Source: Miscanthus floridulus
Taxonomy: Eukaryota > Streptophyta > Magnoliopsida > Poales > Poaceae
Assembly (NCBI RefSeq): GCF_019320115.1
Contig: NC_089595.1
Span: 114,473,162 to 114,537,161 of the forward strand
Direction of reading: 5' to 3'
Length of the DNA stretch: 64,000 bases
The position numbers and the translations under genes are program-made. Below are positions 35,001 to 45,850 of the stretch, one piece after another. The notes under the pieces were generated by a model. That model had not been told where the DNA came from. It was given only the letters and a program-made list of their open reading frames with translations, and searched no databases. Position 1 is the first letter of the stretch; every line of letters begins with the position of its first letter.

Positions 35001-36749
35001 TCAAGCAACAGTGGCATCTGGACTCTTCTCACCCTCACCACCATTAGCAGAAGATGCATTGTTGGCCTCTGCCTCAGCAACAGCATCCATTTCCTCTGCA
35101 GTGGCATCAACTTCTCCAAGTGGGCGAACCTGCTCCTCCTCTGGAAGTGGCTCTTCAACATAATCATTCTCAAACGCATCAGATGGCACCTCATAGATCC
35201 TCACCTGTGGCTTTGCTGGATCTTTCACAAACACATACTTGCCCTCTTCAAACTTCATGCAAATGTCCACAATTGACTTGACGATTCCCCACATGTTTGC
35301 AGTGTTGAGGTTGATCTGTGCGGCAAAATCCCTTGGCTTGTACCCCATCACAGTGAGCACAGAATGGTTGTAGTGATCTCGGGGGTTCACACGTGACACA
35401 TAGCCCAACTTCATCATGTCAGCACCAGCAAGCAAAGCCTGGGCAGTCCAGCGAGCAAGCTTGTTCGCATTGTTCTTGAGCTCTGTAGCAAGGACAGCAC
35501 CACGCTGGTTCTCAAGCTTCTGCCTCCAGTCAACACCAGTAATCTTTGGATCAAACTCATTTAGGGCGTTGAGGGTAATAAACTGGCGACCACCACTTGG
35601 ATCAACATTGACAGCATGCACCTCGCAGCGAGCAACCAGACTGATCTCATCATTCAGCTTCCAGCGGCGGTAGCGGTAGCCAACAGATGCTGCCTCCTCG
35701 CCCTCAGAAGCAAATGGATTGGGCTCGTCAAAGGTAACCTTCTCACCATTGCGGTGCAGCACCTGCTGTGAGAAGTTCTGGTTGATGTAGGTGGCCTCAA
35801 CAGCGAGCGAGTGCACTGAGTTGATGTCATCCTTGTTCTCAGGAAGCTGCTCCTGCGCAGTCTCATTGACAGTGAGCAGGTCGAGCTGGGAGCCGTCACG
35901 CTTGTCAAGGAACAGCTTGTTGCCCACGCGCTGGACGACCATGTCCCATGATTGGATGCTGCGGGGCGTGCACATGAGAGCGGCGAGGATGGCATCAGTC
36001 GCGAACACCGTGGCTTTGTCCTCCTCAGCGAGGCGGCGGATGACAGGGTCGTCGGTGGTGGTGACCTTGAAGAAGTTGCGGGACTTGAAGCGCTCGAGAC
36101 GGCGCGCAGCCTTGGGGTTGACACGGTCATAGGCCCGATCGTAGAACTCGACGGCGCCGCATAAGAGGAGGTCCTCGGGCTGGTCGGCGACGGAGAAGGA
36201 GAGCTTGGTGAAGTTGGCGAAGGGGATCTGCTCGCGCATGGTCCAGTCGGGCTGGATGTCGACGGAGGGCTTGGCCGAGTTCAAAGGCTGGTTGAACCGG
36301 AAGTTGGGGTGGTGATGTGAGCGGTTGTTCTGGAAGAGGCGGTCGCGGCGTGCGCGCTCCTTCTCGGCCAAGCGGCGGCGCGCCTCCACCTCCTCGTCTT
36401 GGCGCTGCGGGAGCTGCTGGCGCTGGTTGAAGCGCCACTTGGGGCCGAACCGTTGCGGCCGCGGCGGCGGCTTAGCGTCGACGAGGCGGAACGAGGAGTC
36501 CTCGGCCCCGGCGATGAGCGAATCGTCGGCGGAGGTGAAGTCGAAGACGGAGTCCCGGGAGGCCGCGGCGAAGGCGGCTGGGCCGGCGGGGTTGCGCGTC
36601 CAGTCGGCGATGCGGCCCAGCTTGTCGGAGCGGGAGAAGGGCGCGAAGGGGATGGAGGCGCCGCCGCCCAGGGACTGCGGAATCGCCGGGACGTCAGGAG
36701 GGCCCCAGCCGTCCGGGTTGGACGGGACGACGCCCACGTCGAAGCCCAT
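35001..36749 (-). CDS. eIF3d (TIF3D1): Eukaryotic translation initiation factor 3 subunit D
   Basis: An intronless frame of 582 codons, close to the usual plant length. eIF3d is a peripheral subunit of the cytosolic eIF3 complex. It sits near the mRNA entry of the 40S subunit and in animals can bind the cap of selected mRNAs. Recognisable family text includes the N-terminal GWGPPDVPAIP (residues 13-23), GRIADWTRNP, an Arg-rich linker (about 125-150), DWTMREQIPFANFTKLSF (near 170-187), RSIQSWDMVVQRVGNKLF, the core LARWTAQALLAGADMMKLGYV and an acidic C-terminus (EEPLPEEEQVRPLGEVD). The start at 36749 has the expected MGFDVG beginning, and no upstream in-frame ATG is evident. The frame is complete, and the gene is probably constitutive. 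It is transcribed in the same direction as COR413IM, about 700 bp downstream of it. Confidence 0.97.
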   Translation of the reverse strand: MGFDVGVVPSNPDGWGPPDVPAIPQSLGGGASIPFAPFSRSDKLGRIADWTRNPAGPAAFAAASRDSVFDFTSADDSLIAGAEDSSFRLVDAKPPPRPQRFGPKWRFNQRQQLPQRQDEEVEARRRLAEKERARRDRLFQNNRSHHHPNFRFNQPLNSAKPSVDIQPDWTMREQIPFANFTKLSFSVADQPEDLLLCGAVEFYDRAYDRVNPKAARRLERFKSRNFFKVTTTDDPVIRRLAEEDKATVFATDAILAALMCTPRSIQSWDMVVQRVGNKLFLDKRDGSQLDLLTVNETAQEQLPENKDDINSVHSLAVEATYINQNFSQQVLHRNGEKVTFDEPNPFASEGEEAASVGYRYRRWKLNDEISLVARCEVHAVNVDPSGGRQFITLNALNEFDPKITGVDWRQKLENQRGAVLATELKNNANKLARWTAQALLAGADMMKLGYVSRVNPRDHYNHSVLTVMGYKPRDFAAQINLNTANMWGIVKSIVDICMKFEEGKYVFVKDPAKPQVRIYEVPSDAFENDYVEEPLPEEEQVRPLGEVDATAEEMDAVAEAEANNASSANGGEGEKSPDATVA

Positions 36750-37449
36750 GGTTGCGGCGGCGATGCTGGACTAGATCCGGAGGCTAGAGGTGGCGTCGAT
36801 TGCTGGACTGGATCCGGAGGCTTAGAGGCGGCGGCGCGGCGGCTGGGGTGGGATTACGGGGAGGAGGGGGCTTTAGGGTTTGGGTGTAAATCGAATTTTT
36901 ATATGCACGTAAAATATTTGACGCTCAAGATTGCACCTGAGGGTCTACGTGTCAGCGTCAAGATTGCAGAGTCCTATGTACGTAACTTCGTTTATGAACG
37001 TCTTGGACGATGAAGAGTGTTTTGCGTTCAAAATACACGTATGTCGTATGGACACATATTCAAGTCGCGCTATTATCAAAAAAAAAAAACACGCTATGGA
37101 GGGTATGTTTCGATCGAGGCATGTGAAATATCTCACTTTGTGCCACTTTTGAATTGGAACACTTGTGGCTGAGATGTTATGATGTTATTTGGCAGGCTCC
37201 TAACCTTCTAGGCAAAAAAGCTAAGAGCATCTTCAAAAGTACCTAAAATGGTCTTCCAATCTAAAAATTTTGGCAAGATTAACAAGACAACAGTCTGATC
37301 CTAACAACAAAAATAAATGCCTGATATTCTTCCCTCTAACGAGGCAAAGAACTTTAAGGAACTTTGTTTGGGCACACAAACAAAACAAGTTCTGATTGGT
37401 TGCTTGTCTAAACATAATGCGAAGCAAACTCTTGCCAACTTAATCCAAA
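36750..37449. other. eIF3d upstream region and COR413IM 3' flank
   Basis: No gene here. GC-rich leader sequence (36750-36880) has a short direct duplication (GGATCCGGAGGC-type text at about 36775 and 36810). It gives way to AT-rich sequence. I see no clear TATA box for eIF3d. Confidence 0.5.
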
Positions 37450-39899
37450 TCAGAATAGCAACATCAAGGGAACAATCATGATGCAGATGATGGCCAAGGT
37501 CGCAATAATCGATCCCTGCTCAAAGGCTTTGCCTAGACCTCCCACCCTAGTGAAGTGCTGGAAGGCGAGATACACAGCTATGGCCAATGACAGTACTGCA
37601 CCACCTTGAGTTCCCCTGTAACCATAAATTGGAAATCAGAGGATTCAGAGCACATGAGAAAACGAACTAGTGATTTTTTTTTTCTGTTCACCAAAATTAA
37701 GCAACAACTTTCATAAGGGAAAACTGAGAATATGAAATCAGCATGATGATGATACTTCAAAATATGCTACCACTACAAGTCTCAGTGTGCAAATATGCTA
37801 CCACTACAAGTCTCAGTGTGCTTTTTCCAACAAAAAACACACAGATGTAACACAGTTCAGTACAGCAATGAAAAGATGATTACTTGTTTAACCAAAATGT
37901 TCATATATTATAGTTAATAAAAAGCTGTGTAAACAAAAATTCATCAGGATATTCATCAGGGCCAATGTTGAAATCTCCCATACCTCAGATTCATCAATTG
38001 GTAAGGAGCAACGCTCACAAGCAGCATTGTTGATAGCGGAAGCTCCAGTTCACCTGCAATAGTCAGATTTTAGGTATAATAAACAATCGGGTAAACCTAG
38101 TTACCTACAACGTAAAATCGGTTTGGAATCAATGCTACAAAGACGTGAACTATCTTCAAGTTTGCTATAGTAGGATTACAATATAACTTTATACTCCCCA
38201 TGTTACTTTTTTCTTGAATCCTACACGTGAATACTTGCGAAAAAGTAATAAAGTTTGTTTAGGTTGGCCACAGGGTCTATGTTGTTCCCTTAAAAAATGT
38301 CTCATTCCATTATCTCAAAAACAAAGTATGAAATTCATTATTAGTAGACAGAAAGAATCTCATAAATACTCTTATATTAACCATGTTTGCTACTCTACCT
38401 GGAATGAAGAAGAATAGACGCACCAACAGAGCAAGAAAAGCAGTCCACTGGCCATAGTCACCCCTAGATATGGTTGTTGGTAACATAAAATAAGTAGGCA
38501 TGACATAGTAATTTTAACGAAAATAAGAAGCATACAAACTGTATTGCAGACAAAGGAAGATAAGAAACACAGGTATCAAACAATTCTTTCCACAAATAGC
38601 AGTATCTTACTTGATCCACGAGATTATGCTGCAAGGTGCTTGAAGAGCAAAGAATGGCACAAGGAAAGATTTGTGTATGGCAGTGCCTTTAGCAAGTAAT
38701 AGTACTCTGCAAAAGATAAAAATAGTTAATGTTCTTCAAATTAGAATCATAAAGGGTGCTGCAAAGTTATACTGTTACTGTGTATGTATTTCCCCAATCC
38801 CAGGTTTTCCCTAGAAGTCCTAAAACGGTTAGGAAGAAGTTGGACTTCGAAGTGTATGTGGCCATTCTCTTCTTTTAAAATGACTGCCCAGTGTCATGCT
38901 AGGGAAGGGCAGCATGAACGACGTGAACACTCATCAAAGATCTGAATCAGGATTAATTCCATTTTTTACATGTTAGTTCATCCTCTTCACGATATGAGCA
39001 TGTCTAGTATAAGAGATCAGAAGCACGACGGACACATGCTAAGTGGTTACCCCGAGAGGACAAACAATATTTGGAAGATCAAATGAAATTATGTTTTTAG
39101 ACAGTGGACTCATATGTTTCCATACGGGAAATGGATTCCATCAACAGGATGGCATTTGTTTTTTCACTGGAGTGAGCACTAGTTCTAGCTACTGCTAGAG
39201 TGGTGACAGCATATGCTTTGCGACATGAATAGTAAGATCACATTTCACAACATGGCACATCTCACAGGCGTATGCAGATATCAACATGTCAACACTTGCA
39301 AATAGCTCAGGATCCTTAATAAGAAGGCAAAATAGCAACAGATGAACAGATGCACGGCAAAAGAAAACAAAGGCCATGTTTCTGAACGTGTGGACCGTTC
39401 GCACCCGTCAGGCCATCACACAAGACAAGAGGGGTAATAATGCCGAAAAAAGCAGAGCGGAAAGAAAGAGACTTTTGGTTATGGGTGGCAGGATAGGAGG
39501 CCACTCACGCGCTGGCTCCGGCGGAGATCCACTGCATGGTCTGCGCGCTGAGGTACGCCGACGAGTGGCACACGGCGGCGGTCCCCCTGCGCCGGCACGG
39601 CTGGCCGGCGCCCAGCGGCTTCAGTGGCAGCGACGCGCATCCCCTGCACAAATGCGCGTCACCAACGGCAGGCTGGATCAATAATAATCCCACGAAAGAG
39701 GAGGAGCTCCCAGAGTGGTAGGTTTCACCGAGGGCGCACCGCCCCCGTAGACTCACCTGAGCGCGCCCGTGTCCGTCCGCACGGCGGCGCGCGCGACGTG
39801 GAGAGAGCCCCCGTCCCCTGCCGCTGCCGCTCGCACCCTCAGCCGCGTCGGCGCGGCGGCGGCGGGAGCCGGGATCGCGAGCCGCATCGACATGGACAT
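37450..39899 (-). CDS. COR413IM: Cold-regulated 413 inner membrane protein, chloroplastic
   Basis: Six exons join in phase with GT-AG borders: 39899-39757, 39643-39509, 38706-38611, 38463-38399, 38053-37984 and 37615-37450. They total 675 bases, or 224 residues. The first 50 or so residues are Ala/Arg-rich and acid-poor, as in a transit peptide. Then come about five or six hydrophobic segments: MQWISAGASAVLLLAKGT, SFLVPFFALQAPCSIISWIK, WTAFLALLVRLFFFIPGELE, LPLSTMLLVSVAPYQLMNLR, a GAVLSLAIAVYLAFQHF segment, and a C-terminal GSIIATLAIICIMIVP. This order is diagnostic of the WCOR413/COR413 family. Family members sit in the chloroplast inner envelope and rise in cold; their biochemical role is unclear. 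In-frame ATGs at 39899, 39893 and 39887 make the exact start uncertain by four residues. Confidence 0.93.
37759..37821. repeat. 31-bp tandem duplication in COR413IM intron 5
   Basis: AAATATGCTACCACTACAAG with TCTCAGTGTGC is present twice in a row, at 37760 and 37791, without differences. It is intronic and between exons five and six. Confidence 0.9.
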
Positions 39900-40140
39900 T
39901 CTCGCCGCGCGGAAGGAACGATTGATTGGCTCGCGGCGCGGACGATGCGGTGGCGTGGGCGTGTCTAGAGTCTCGGAGAAGCTGCTCGGTCGTTCCGCTC
40001 TCGGCTCGCGCGGACTGGAGCGCAGCTGTGCAGGGATGGAGCGCAGAGGAGGACTGAGGTGTCAGCAAAGCTGTGATGCGGACCGGCGAGAGAGCGAGCG
40101 GCTGCGAGTAAAAGTCGCGGGCGTGGGAGTCCGTGGGCGG

Positions 40141-40148
40141 CCACGTGG
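40141..40148. promoter_or_regulatory. G-box/ABRE core upstream of COR413IM
   Basis: The perfect palindrome CCACGTGG lies about 245 bp upstream of the COR413IM start. ACGT-core G-boxes bind bZIP and bHLH factors in ABA, cold and light responses. It sits in the divergent COR413IM-Lhcb1 interval. Confidence 0.6.
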
Positions 40149-40584
40149 AGCCGCCCGTGGCCCCCGCGCCCCGTCCCAGGCCGTACGCGTGCCCGCGGCG
40201 GCGCGCGGGGGAGGCAACGGTCCACGAGGGGCCGCACGCTCGGTGCCGGTGCTCTTGCTTTGCTTGCCTTGCCCGCTTGCTTCTCTTCCTCCTCCTCCCC
40301 GGGCGGCGCGTGGGACTCGGCCGCGGGCTTGCCTGATTCCGTTGGGTTTCGTTTGGGATCTGCCGAGTGGTGTGGTGTGGTGGACAGACTCGAGCGAGCG
40401 CGTGTGGCTTGTCACTGATTTTCGCTGGTACAACAAGTAGAACGCGGGGCTTCCATGTGATTTGGTGGCCGATCTTGCGTTGCGTGTGGTGTACCGAGCT
40501 TGGAACGCTGCAGCTGGTTGTGTGCGACGACGGACGAGACGATCAGAGCCCCGAGATGTTTCCTGCCGCCGTGCCACGGACGCG

Positions 40585-40604
40585 ACCGACGCGCGCATCA
40601 CGTG
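40585..40604. promoter_or_regulatory. DRE/CRT core next to CACGTG, upstream of COR413IM
   Basis: ACCGAC (40585-40590) matches the CBF/DREB core RCCGAC and is followed eight bases later by CACGTG (40599-40604). It is about 690 bp upstream of COR413IM. A DRE plus ABRE pair is a classical cold and ABA arrangement; occupancy here is inferred from sequence only. Confidence 0.5.
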
Positions 40605-41590
40605 AGTGAACCGTAAAAGTTGCGCTGTTCGTGCCTTGCCACTCATCATGCGGTTCGGTTCGCCTAGGTCACCCGTGCTGCAGTAAATAAATAGAGTAGA
40701 GCCTCGGAGATCCAGTGCATTTGCATCGTCCTGCGGTGCACCAGTGGCCTCATTTACAGGAAGGTCTGGAGTCTGGACCACCGAACGTGCAGTGGACTTG
40801 CGGGCCTTTACGCCAAACACGAAAGGTTCATTAGGCTCACGATTTTAGGGTTCAACATTAGGCCCCATGATTACTATGATTCTCCTCGGCCCAAGACTGG
40901 TTTCGGGCTGCGAGCCCAGCCTGAAAAGCTTGGTTGGGTTACGATCCGTTCGGCCCATGGTTGCGAGTGTGGGGTCGATTGAAAGCTGCCGATGAAATGG
41001 CGAGGGCGTCATGCTTTCCGCTGTTTTTACTCTCTAGTCTAGACACTGATATCTGAAAGTTACAATTTCTAGTGGTTATAAACAGAGACACGTTAACTGT
41101 CGATTGTCTTACAACTTACAACAACCGGCAGTAACCGCCAGCTAGCTTGTTTCACTTGCCTCATGGAGTCGCTATCAGTCTGTCACTAGGACAATCTCTT
41201 TCGTCAAAAATACAATTTGCTTTCTTACCGTTCCTCAAAAAGAAACATGATGACTCCAAGTGAGCATGAGTTGCAAAAATATCAACAGACAACACAGGGG
41301 CCGGAGAGGAGGTGTTACTTCTGGCTGCTACTTTGCATTGCATCTGTGGAATCACAAAAAGGAGAGAAATCTGAAGAAAAATCCACAACCACCGCAAAAT
41401 CCCGGGCGCCCAATCACCTTTCTCCATGGAGATTCCTAGCCTCAGCCAGAGCTGCCTCATCTCCCTGAGGCTCCGGTCGCGCCAAGTGTTCCAGCATCCC
41501 GGGCGCACCAATGGCATCCAAGCAACAGATTTTTCTGCAACTCTTGGCAACATTCAAGATAGAACTGCGCGCGGCGGTGTTTCCCTCCAT
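40605..41590. other. Divergent intergenic region between COR413IM and Lhcb1
   Basis: No gene here. GC-rich near COR413IM, AT-richer toward Lhcb1. Short frames on both strands lack any domain. It should hold the upstream control of both genes. Confidence 0.5.
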
Positions 41591-41593
41591 CGC

Positions 41594-41600
41594 TTTAAAT
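41594..41600 (+). promoter_or_regulatory. Lhcb1 TATA box
   Basis: TTTAAAT lies 95 bases before the Lhcb1 ATG, giving a predicted leader of about 60-65 bases. The spacing suits Lhcb genes, which have short leaders. Confidence 0.65.
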
Positions 41601-41688
41601 ACCTTGGTCGTCTCCACAGCAACTCAAGCCATCGATCTGCAAGTCTCACTCCTCGCCCATCGCATAAACAAGTGCAGTAAGCAGCGCA

Positions 41689-42486
41689 ATGGCGAGCAGC
41701 ACCATGGCCCTCTCCTCCACGGCCTTCGCCGGCAAGGCCGTGAACGTGCCGTCGTCTCTGTTCGGCGAGGCCCGCGTGACGATGCGCAAGACGGCGGCGA
41801 AGGCCAAGCCGGCGGCGGCGTCCGGCAGCCCGTGGTACGGCCCTGACCGCGTGCTGTACCTGGGCCCGCTCTCCGGCGAGCCCCCGAGCTACCTGACAGG
41901 CGAGTTCCCCGGCGACTACGGCTGGGACACGGCCGGACTGTCCGCCGACCCCGAGACGTTCGCCAAGAACCGGGAGCTGGAGGTCATCCACTCCCGCTGG
42001 GCCATGCTGGGCGCGCTCGGCTGCGTGTTCCCCGAGCTGCTCGCACGCAACGGCGTCAAGTTCGGCGAGGCCGTGTGGTTCAAGGCCGGGTCACAGATCT
42101 TCAGCGAGGGCGGGCTGGACTACCTGGGCAACCCGAGCCTGATCCACGCGCAGAGCATCCTCGCCATCTGGGCCGTCCAGGTCGTGCTCATGGGCGCCGT
42201 CGAGGGCTACCGCATTGCCGGCGGGCCGCTCGGCGAGGTCGTCGACCCGCTCTACCCCGGCGGCAGCTTCGACCCGCTCGGCCTCGCCGACGACCCCGAG
42301 GCCTTCGCCGAGCTCAAGGTGAAGGAGCTCAAGAACGGCCGCCTCGCCATGTTCTCCATGTTCGGATTCTTCGTCCAGGCCATCGTCACCGGCAAGGGCC
42401 CGCTCGAGAACCTCGCTGACCACCTCGCCGACCCCGTCAACAACAACGCCTGGGCCTACGCCACCAACTTCGTTCCCGGCAAGTGA
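41689..42486 (+). CDS. Lhcb1: Light-harvesting chlorophyll a/b-binding protein of LHCII, type 1
   Basis: An intronless frame of 265 codons, the usual length and structure of Lhcb1. The protein binds chlorophylls a and b, lutein and other xanthophylls in thylakoid LHCII trimers serving photosystem II. Residues 1-32 are a transit peptide, and the mature protein starts at [15 protein letters not shown] (about residues 47-52) is the trimerisation motif. Helix B contains [19 protein letters not shown] (about 88-107), helix C lies in [20 protein letters not shown], and helix A in [20 protein letters not shown]. The chlorophyll-ligand Glu, His, Asn and Gln positions are in place. Two cysteines common in other Lhcb1 proteins are replaced (HSRW, WAVQ). 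Codon use is strongly GC-ending. An AATAAT at 42568-42573 is a possible poly(A) signal. Expression is expected to be light-driven. Confidence 0.97.
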   Translation: MASSTMALSSTAFAGKAVNVPSSLFGEARVTMRKTAAKAKPAAASGSPWYGPDRVLYLGPLSGEPPSYLTGEFPGDYGWDTAGLSADPETFAKNRELEVIHSRWAMLGALGCVFPELLARNGVKFGEAVWFKAGSQIFSEGGLDYLGNPSLIHAQSILAIWAVQVVLMGAVEGYRIAGGPLGEVVDPLYPGGSFDPLGLADDPEAFAELKVKELKNGRLAMFSMFGFFVQAIVTGKGPLENLADHLADPVNNNAWAYATNFVPGK

Positions 42487-42579
42487 GGGAGGTGTCCGGA
42501 TGCATGTGAGCGCGCACTGGTTTCAGTTTGTACCATGATGTAAATCACCAGGGTTCAATCAAGAAGGAATAATTGTGTT

Positions 42580-44120
42580 CGTTATCTCGCGCCACGTCCA
42601 ATACGACTCATTCTTTTCCTTTTTATTTGCCTGAAAAATCGGGCATCAGAGTTTAGACATTTGCTTACCTGATGGAGGTCGTGGGCTAGCACCGTAGAAT
42701 TTTGCTCAACTTTTCTGGGTGTGATTTTGTGGTCACTGGGCTTCTGCAACCCATGCTTCTAGCGATCCTTACAGTGAGAAGAGTAAACGGATCATGTTTT
42801 AGCTGCATTCTGCATTGTTCATCCGTTGTGGGGATTTTTTCGATCAGTGTAGTCCAGCCATTGAGCAATCCGTATTCGCAAAAAAAAAACGGAGCTCTGA
42901 CACTGACAGGCTACAATTTAGTTCCAGTTCTTTATCAGTATGGTCATGGTGTTTAGCTGTGCTATTTGTCTGCACTTCGTTACACATGCAAGAATCTATC
43001 TATAAATTTAGTACACAACCTTTTAGATGCGATAGTAGTACGGTTAAGCAAGTTGACCAGCACTCTTTTTATGGTGAAAGCGTGGAACTTGACGTCGAGC
43101 GAGGTGGAAGTATTGGACGTGCTGTTCGACCAATGCGCTACGAGTGGCAGAAGACTCTTCTTGGATGACGGAGCAGAGTCGCGCAGCCAGTAGCGGAGAC
43201 GTCCAGCTCCGTAGGTTACTGCGCTGTCCTTAGTTCGGTTATTTACCTTTATGTAATATCGAAGTTTAAAACAGTTTGCTAGGAAGGTCCAGTCACAACT
43301 GTAAGACCTTCTAAGGCGCTCATTAGAAGCGTGTCGTGTGTATGCTTAAATTCTTCTTCTTTTTAATTACAATGATATGTAAATCTTTTGCGTATTCGAG
43401 AGAAAAAAGAAACTGCACTAGGATATTGCGTGTAACGTTAAAGCATAGCAGTTTCCAAATTATGGGGTGTTTGCGCGCCAATCGGGCAATGCGCCTTTGT
43501 GGCGTTGTCTTCGTTCGCCAAAGAACGCTTTGTTCTCTGCAACGTTGAAATGAGACACAGACACGCATTGCAGTGCAAGAGGAAAATCTGCGAGGTTTCC
43601 ATTTTTTCAGAGTTTGGGTACACTACAGATTCCAGACTGACGACCGACGACCACCCCATGAAATCAAATGTTATTTTAGCCCAAAAAAAGATTGCAGGGA
43701 CGATGAGTCCCAAGGGCCCAACTATCTAAGTGGACTGGACCGATGAGTGGCCGTGGCCCCTGCTTGGCCCACAATACAAGTAAGCTTGACGAGTGCGATG
43801 CTATCTGGACCAAGAGATTGAAGTTGGGAATTCGCCTGGGTGTAGGACCTTTTGTTTGAGCAAGAAGCTGAAAAAATTAGCTTATCATACAATAGAAGTT
43901 ATGAAAAGAGTTTGCTTTTGGTAAGCCAAATTAAAACCGCTTGTTTTTTTTCCAAATATAAACATGTGACTTTTAACATGCTTTCTCAAAAATGATCTTT
44001 TTCGCCAGAAAAATTATAAGACTAACAGAAATAAACAAGGTTGCAATCTCCTCAGGTTCAGCCTAACCATCACTGTTTTGATTAGAGATTAGTGAGAGGG
44101 CTCGGTGCTTGGCCAACCCA
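42580..44120. other. Intergenic stretch without a gene
   Basis: Short frames on both strands show no domain, no splice chain and no codon bias. I see no repeat structure beyond A-runs. Confidence 0.5.
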
Positions 44121-44122
44121 TT

Positions 44123-44263
44123 GGGGCCGTTCGCTGGTCTGGAAGTTGTAGACCAGCCGGCTGCTCCCCCTCATAATTTACTATTCACAAAACCAGGCGA
44201 ACAGTGTTTCTCTCTCACACAGCCAGCCAGTTTCAGCCAAGTTTCAGACCAGCGAACGGGACC
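44123..44263. mobile_element. MITE with GTTCGCTGGTCTG inverted repeats
   Basis: The left end GGGGCCGTTCGCTGGTCTG and right end CAGACCAGCGAACGGGACC are imperfect reverse complements over about 20 bases, 141 bp apart. The middle is rich in CAGCCAGTTTCAGCCAA-type text seen in a common grass MITE family. I could not define a target duplication. Confidence 0.7.
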
Positions 44264-44689
44264 AATAGGTCTATGTGTCTTTGTACGTTGTTTGACCTAC
44301 TCGGAGCATAGGCCTATCCAGAATCAGCACCACACATGTCATATGTGGCACTTCCCTAAACCAGTCCCCACCTAAAAATCCAACTAGTAAAAAAAGCCCA
44401 ACTCTGTGCCCATTACCACTAGAAAACCACCACAGCTTGCCACTGGGATCTCGAAGAAATCCACGATGTCTATACCAGGACAACTTTGCAGGCCTAAATT
44501 ATGATGAATGATTGAGCGAAGAAGCAATTCCTCAAGCACAAATGACAATTACAACTGAAATCCCAAGGTTGGTGATGGTGGAAGTAGTGGTGGCGGATTT
44601 GGATAATGAGAAGCGGCAGACGGTCAGTACCGGTAGATGGCGGGGACGCACGGGTGGATGGGGCGGAGGCAGAAGTGTAGATCACTGGT

Positions 44690-45850
44690 ACGTCTAGAAG
44701 GGGTTGAATAGGCCTGTAAAAATCCAACTCAAACCGAAGTCAAATTCACCCGCGGCACTGCCGCTCTATGAGCGCGGCACTATCGTACCTGCAGGAGAGA
44801 TTAGTTCACAGTTCAAAATCTGCCCAGCGAAATTTAGATAGGGTAAATTTCTTAGCTTCCTGCAGGGTAGTAGATCACAGATCGACAACTGAAAATGGTG
44901 GAAACACCACACACAAGTAGATCAGCCTCAAACTTTAGAAATCACCTCAACAACAATATGTCATGCAAGTAATGTAAATCAAGCACAAGTGACACAATAA
45001 TTTATTCCGTGGTTTGGCTCGCCACCAAGGCTTGCCTACCTCCACGTTGTTGAGGTTAGCCACTAAGACTTAGAGCTTTCCAGCCCTTCCTCGTTCTCAA
45101 GTCAAGAGACTTAACTCTTGCGATGAGAGGTGAATTTACTGGCTTCAAAAGATGGTTACAAACCTCCCGGGGCTGCCACACAAGTTGGCAAGCTCCACGG
45201 GCGACGCTCTAGCTAGCTAGGAGCCAAGCTCCAAGAGTAACAAACACAACCACCAGCTAAAACGTGAACCAAGTGCTCTTTAGAGTTTGGGAATCAATGG
45301 AGTTGCTCTCTAATCAAGTTGGACCCTTTTTCCTTAAGGATTGATGGGGAAATCAATGAATTTGCTTGGGGGCTTTAGGTCAACAATGGAGTAAGAGAGA
45401 GAGAGCTCCTTCTCTGTTTTTGAACGTGCTGAATTAAGGAAGAAGAGGCAGATTGGTTACCATTGGAAAGGAAGGAGAAAGGTATATATACCCCGCAACC
45501 CCCAATGGTCACTTAAATCGCAGATAGCCGTTGAGGAGGAAAGGGAAAGGTATATATACCCCAGCCCTCAATGGACACCGCACCCAAGGGGTCGGGCGAG
45601 AGAAAGCCCGCAGCCTCGAGGTCGGGCGAGACGGATCCCGCGACCTTGGGGTCGGGCGAGGCGGATCCCACGACCAAGGGGTCGGGTGAGCCGGAGCCCA
45701 CGGCCTCAAGGTCGGGCGAACTGGAGCCCGCGACCAAGGGGTCGGGCGAACCGCTCTTCAAGTGCAACAGTGCCGCACCGCGCAAGACATCAAGGGTAAT
45801 AGTGAAGTAAACTGTCTTGGCTGCGAATCTGATGATGCATGTGGTTGTTT
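44690..45850. mobile_element. LTR-like fragment, unclassified
   Basis: It begins with GTCTAGAAGGGGTTGAATAG, a phrase typical of one end of certain grass LTR elements. It continues with non-coding sequence (GAGGTTAGCCACTAAGACTT and similar) and a GC-rich minisatellite at its far end. No second LTR or internal domain is seen, so a solo LTR or fragment is likely. The orientation is not settled. Confidence 0.4.
45580..45755. repeat. 33-bp minisatellite, about five to six copies
   Basis: The unit contains GGGGTCGGGCGA and alternating CCCGCGACC or CACGGCCTC. It is a multiple of three, so both strands stay open and show an 11-residue repeat (plus strand: GSGEPEPTASR type). It is probably not protein-coding. 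Confidence 0.8.

Noticed and set aside
35654..36774. Several frames antisense to or shifted from eIF3d
   Set aside because: Shadows of the eIF3d frame; codon bias fits only the 582-codon frame.
40062..40820. 252-codon minus-strand and 223-codon plus-strand frames upstream of COR413IM
   Set aside because: They overlap each other in promoter sequence, are Arg/Pro/Ala-rich, and show no family text.
42075..42423. Frames of 110-114 codons on both strands within Lhcb1
   Set aside because: Shadows of the GC-rich Lhcb1 coding frame.
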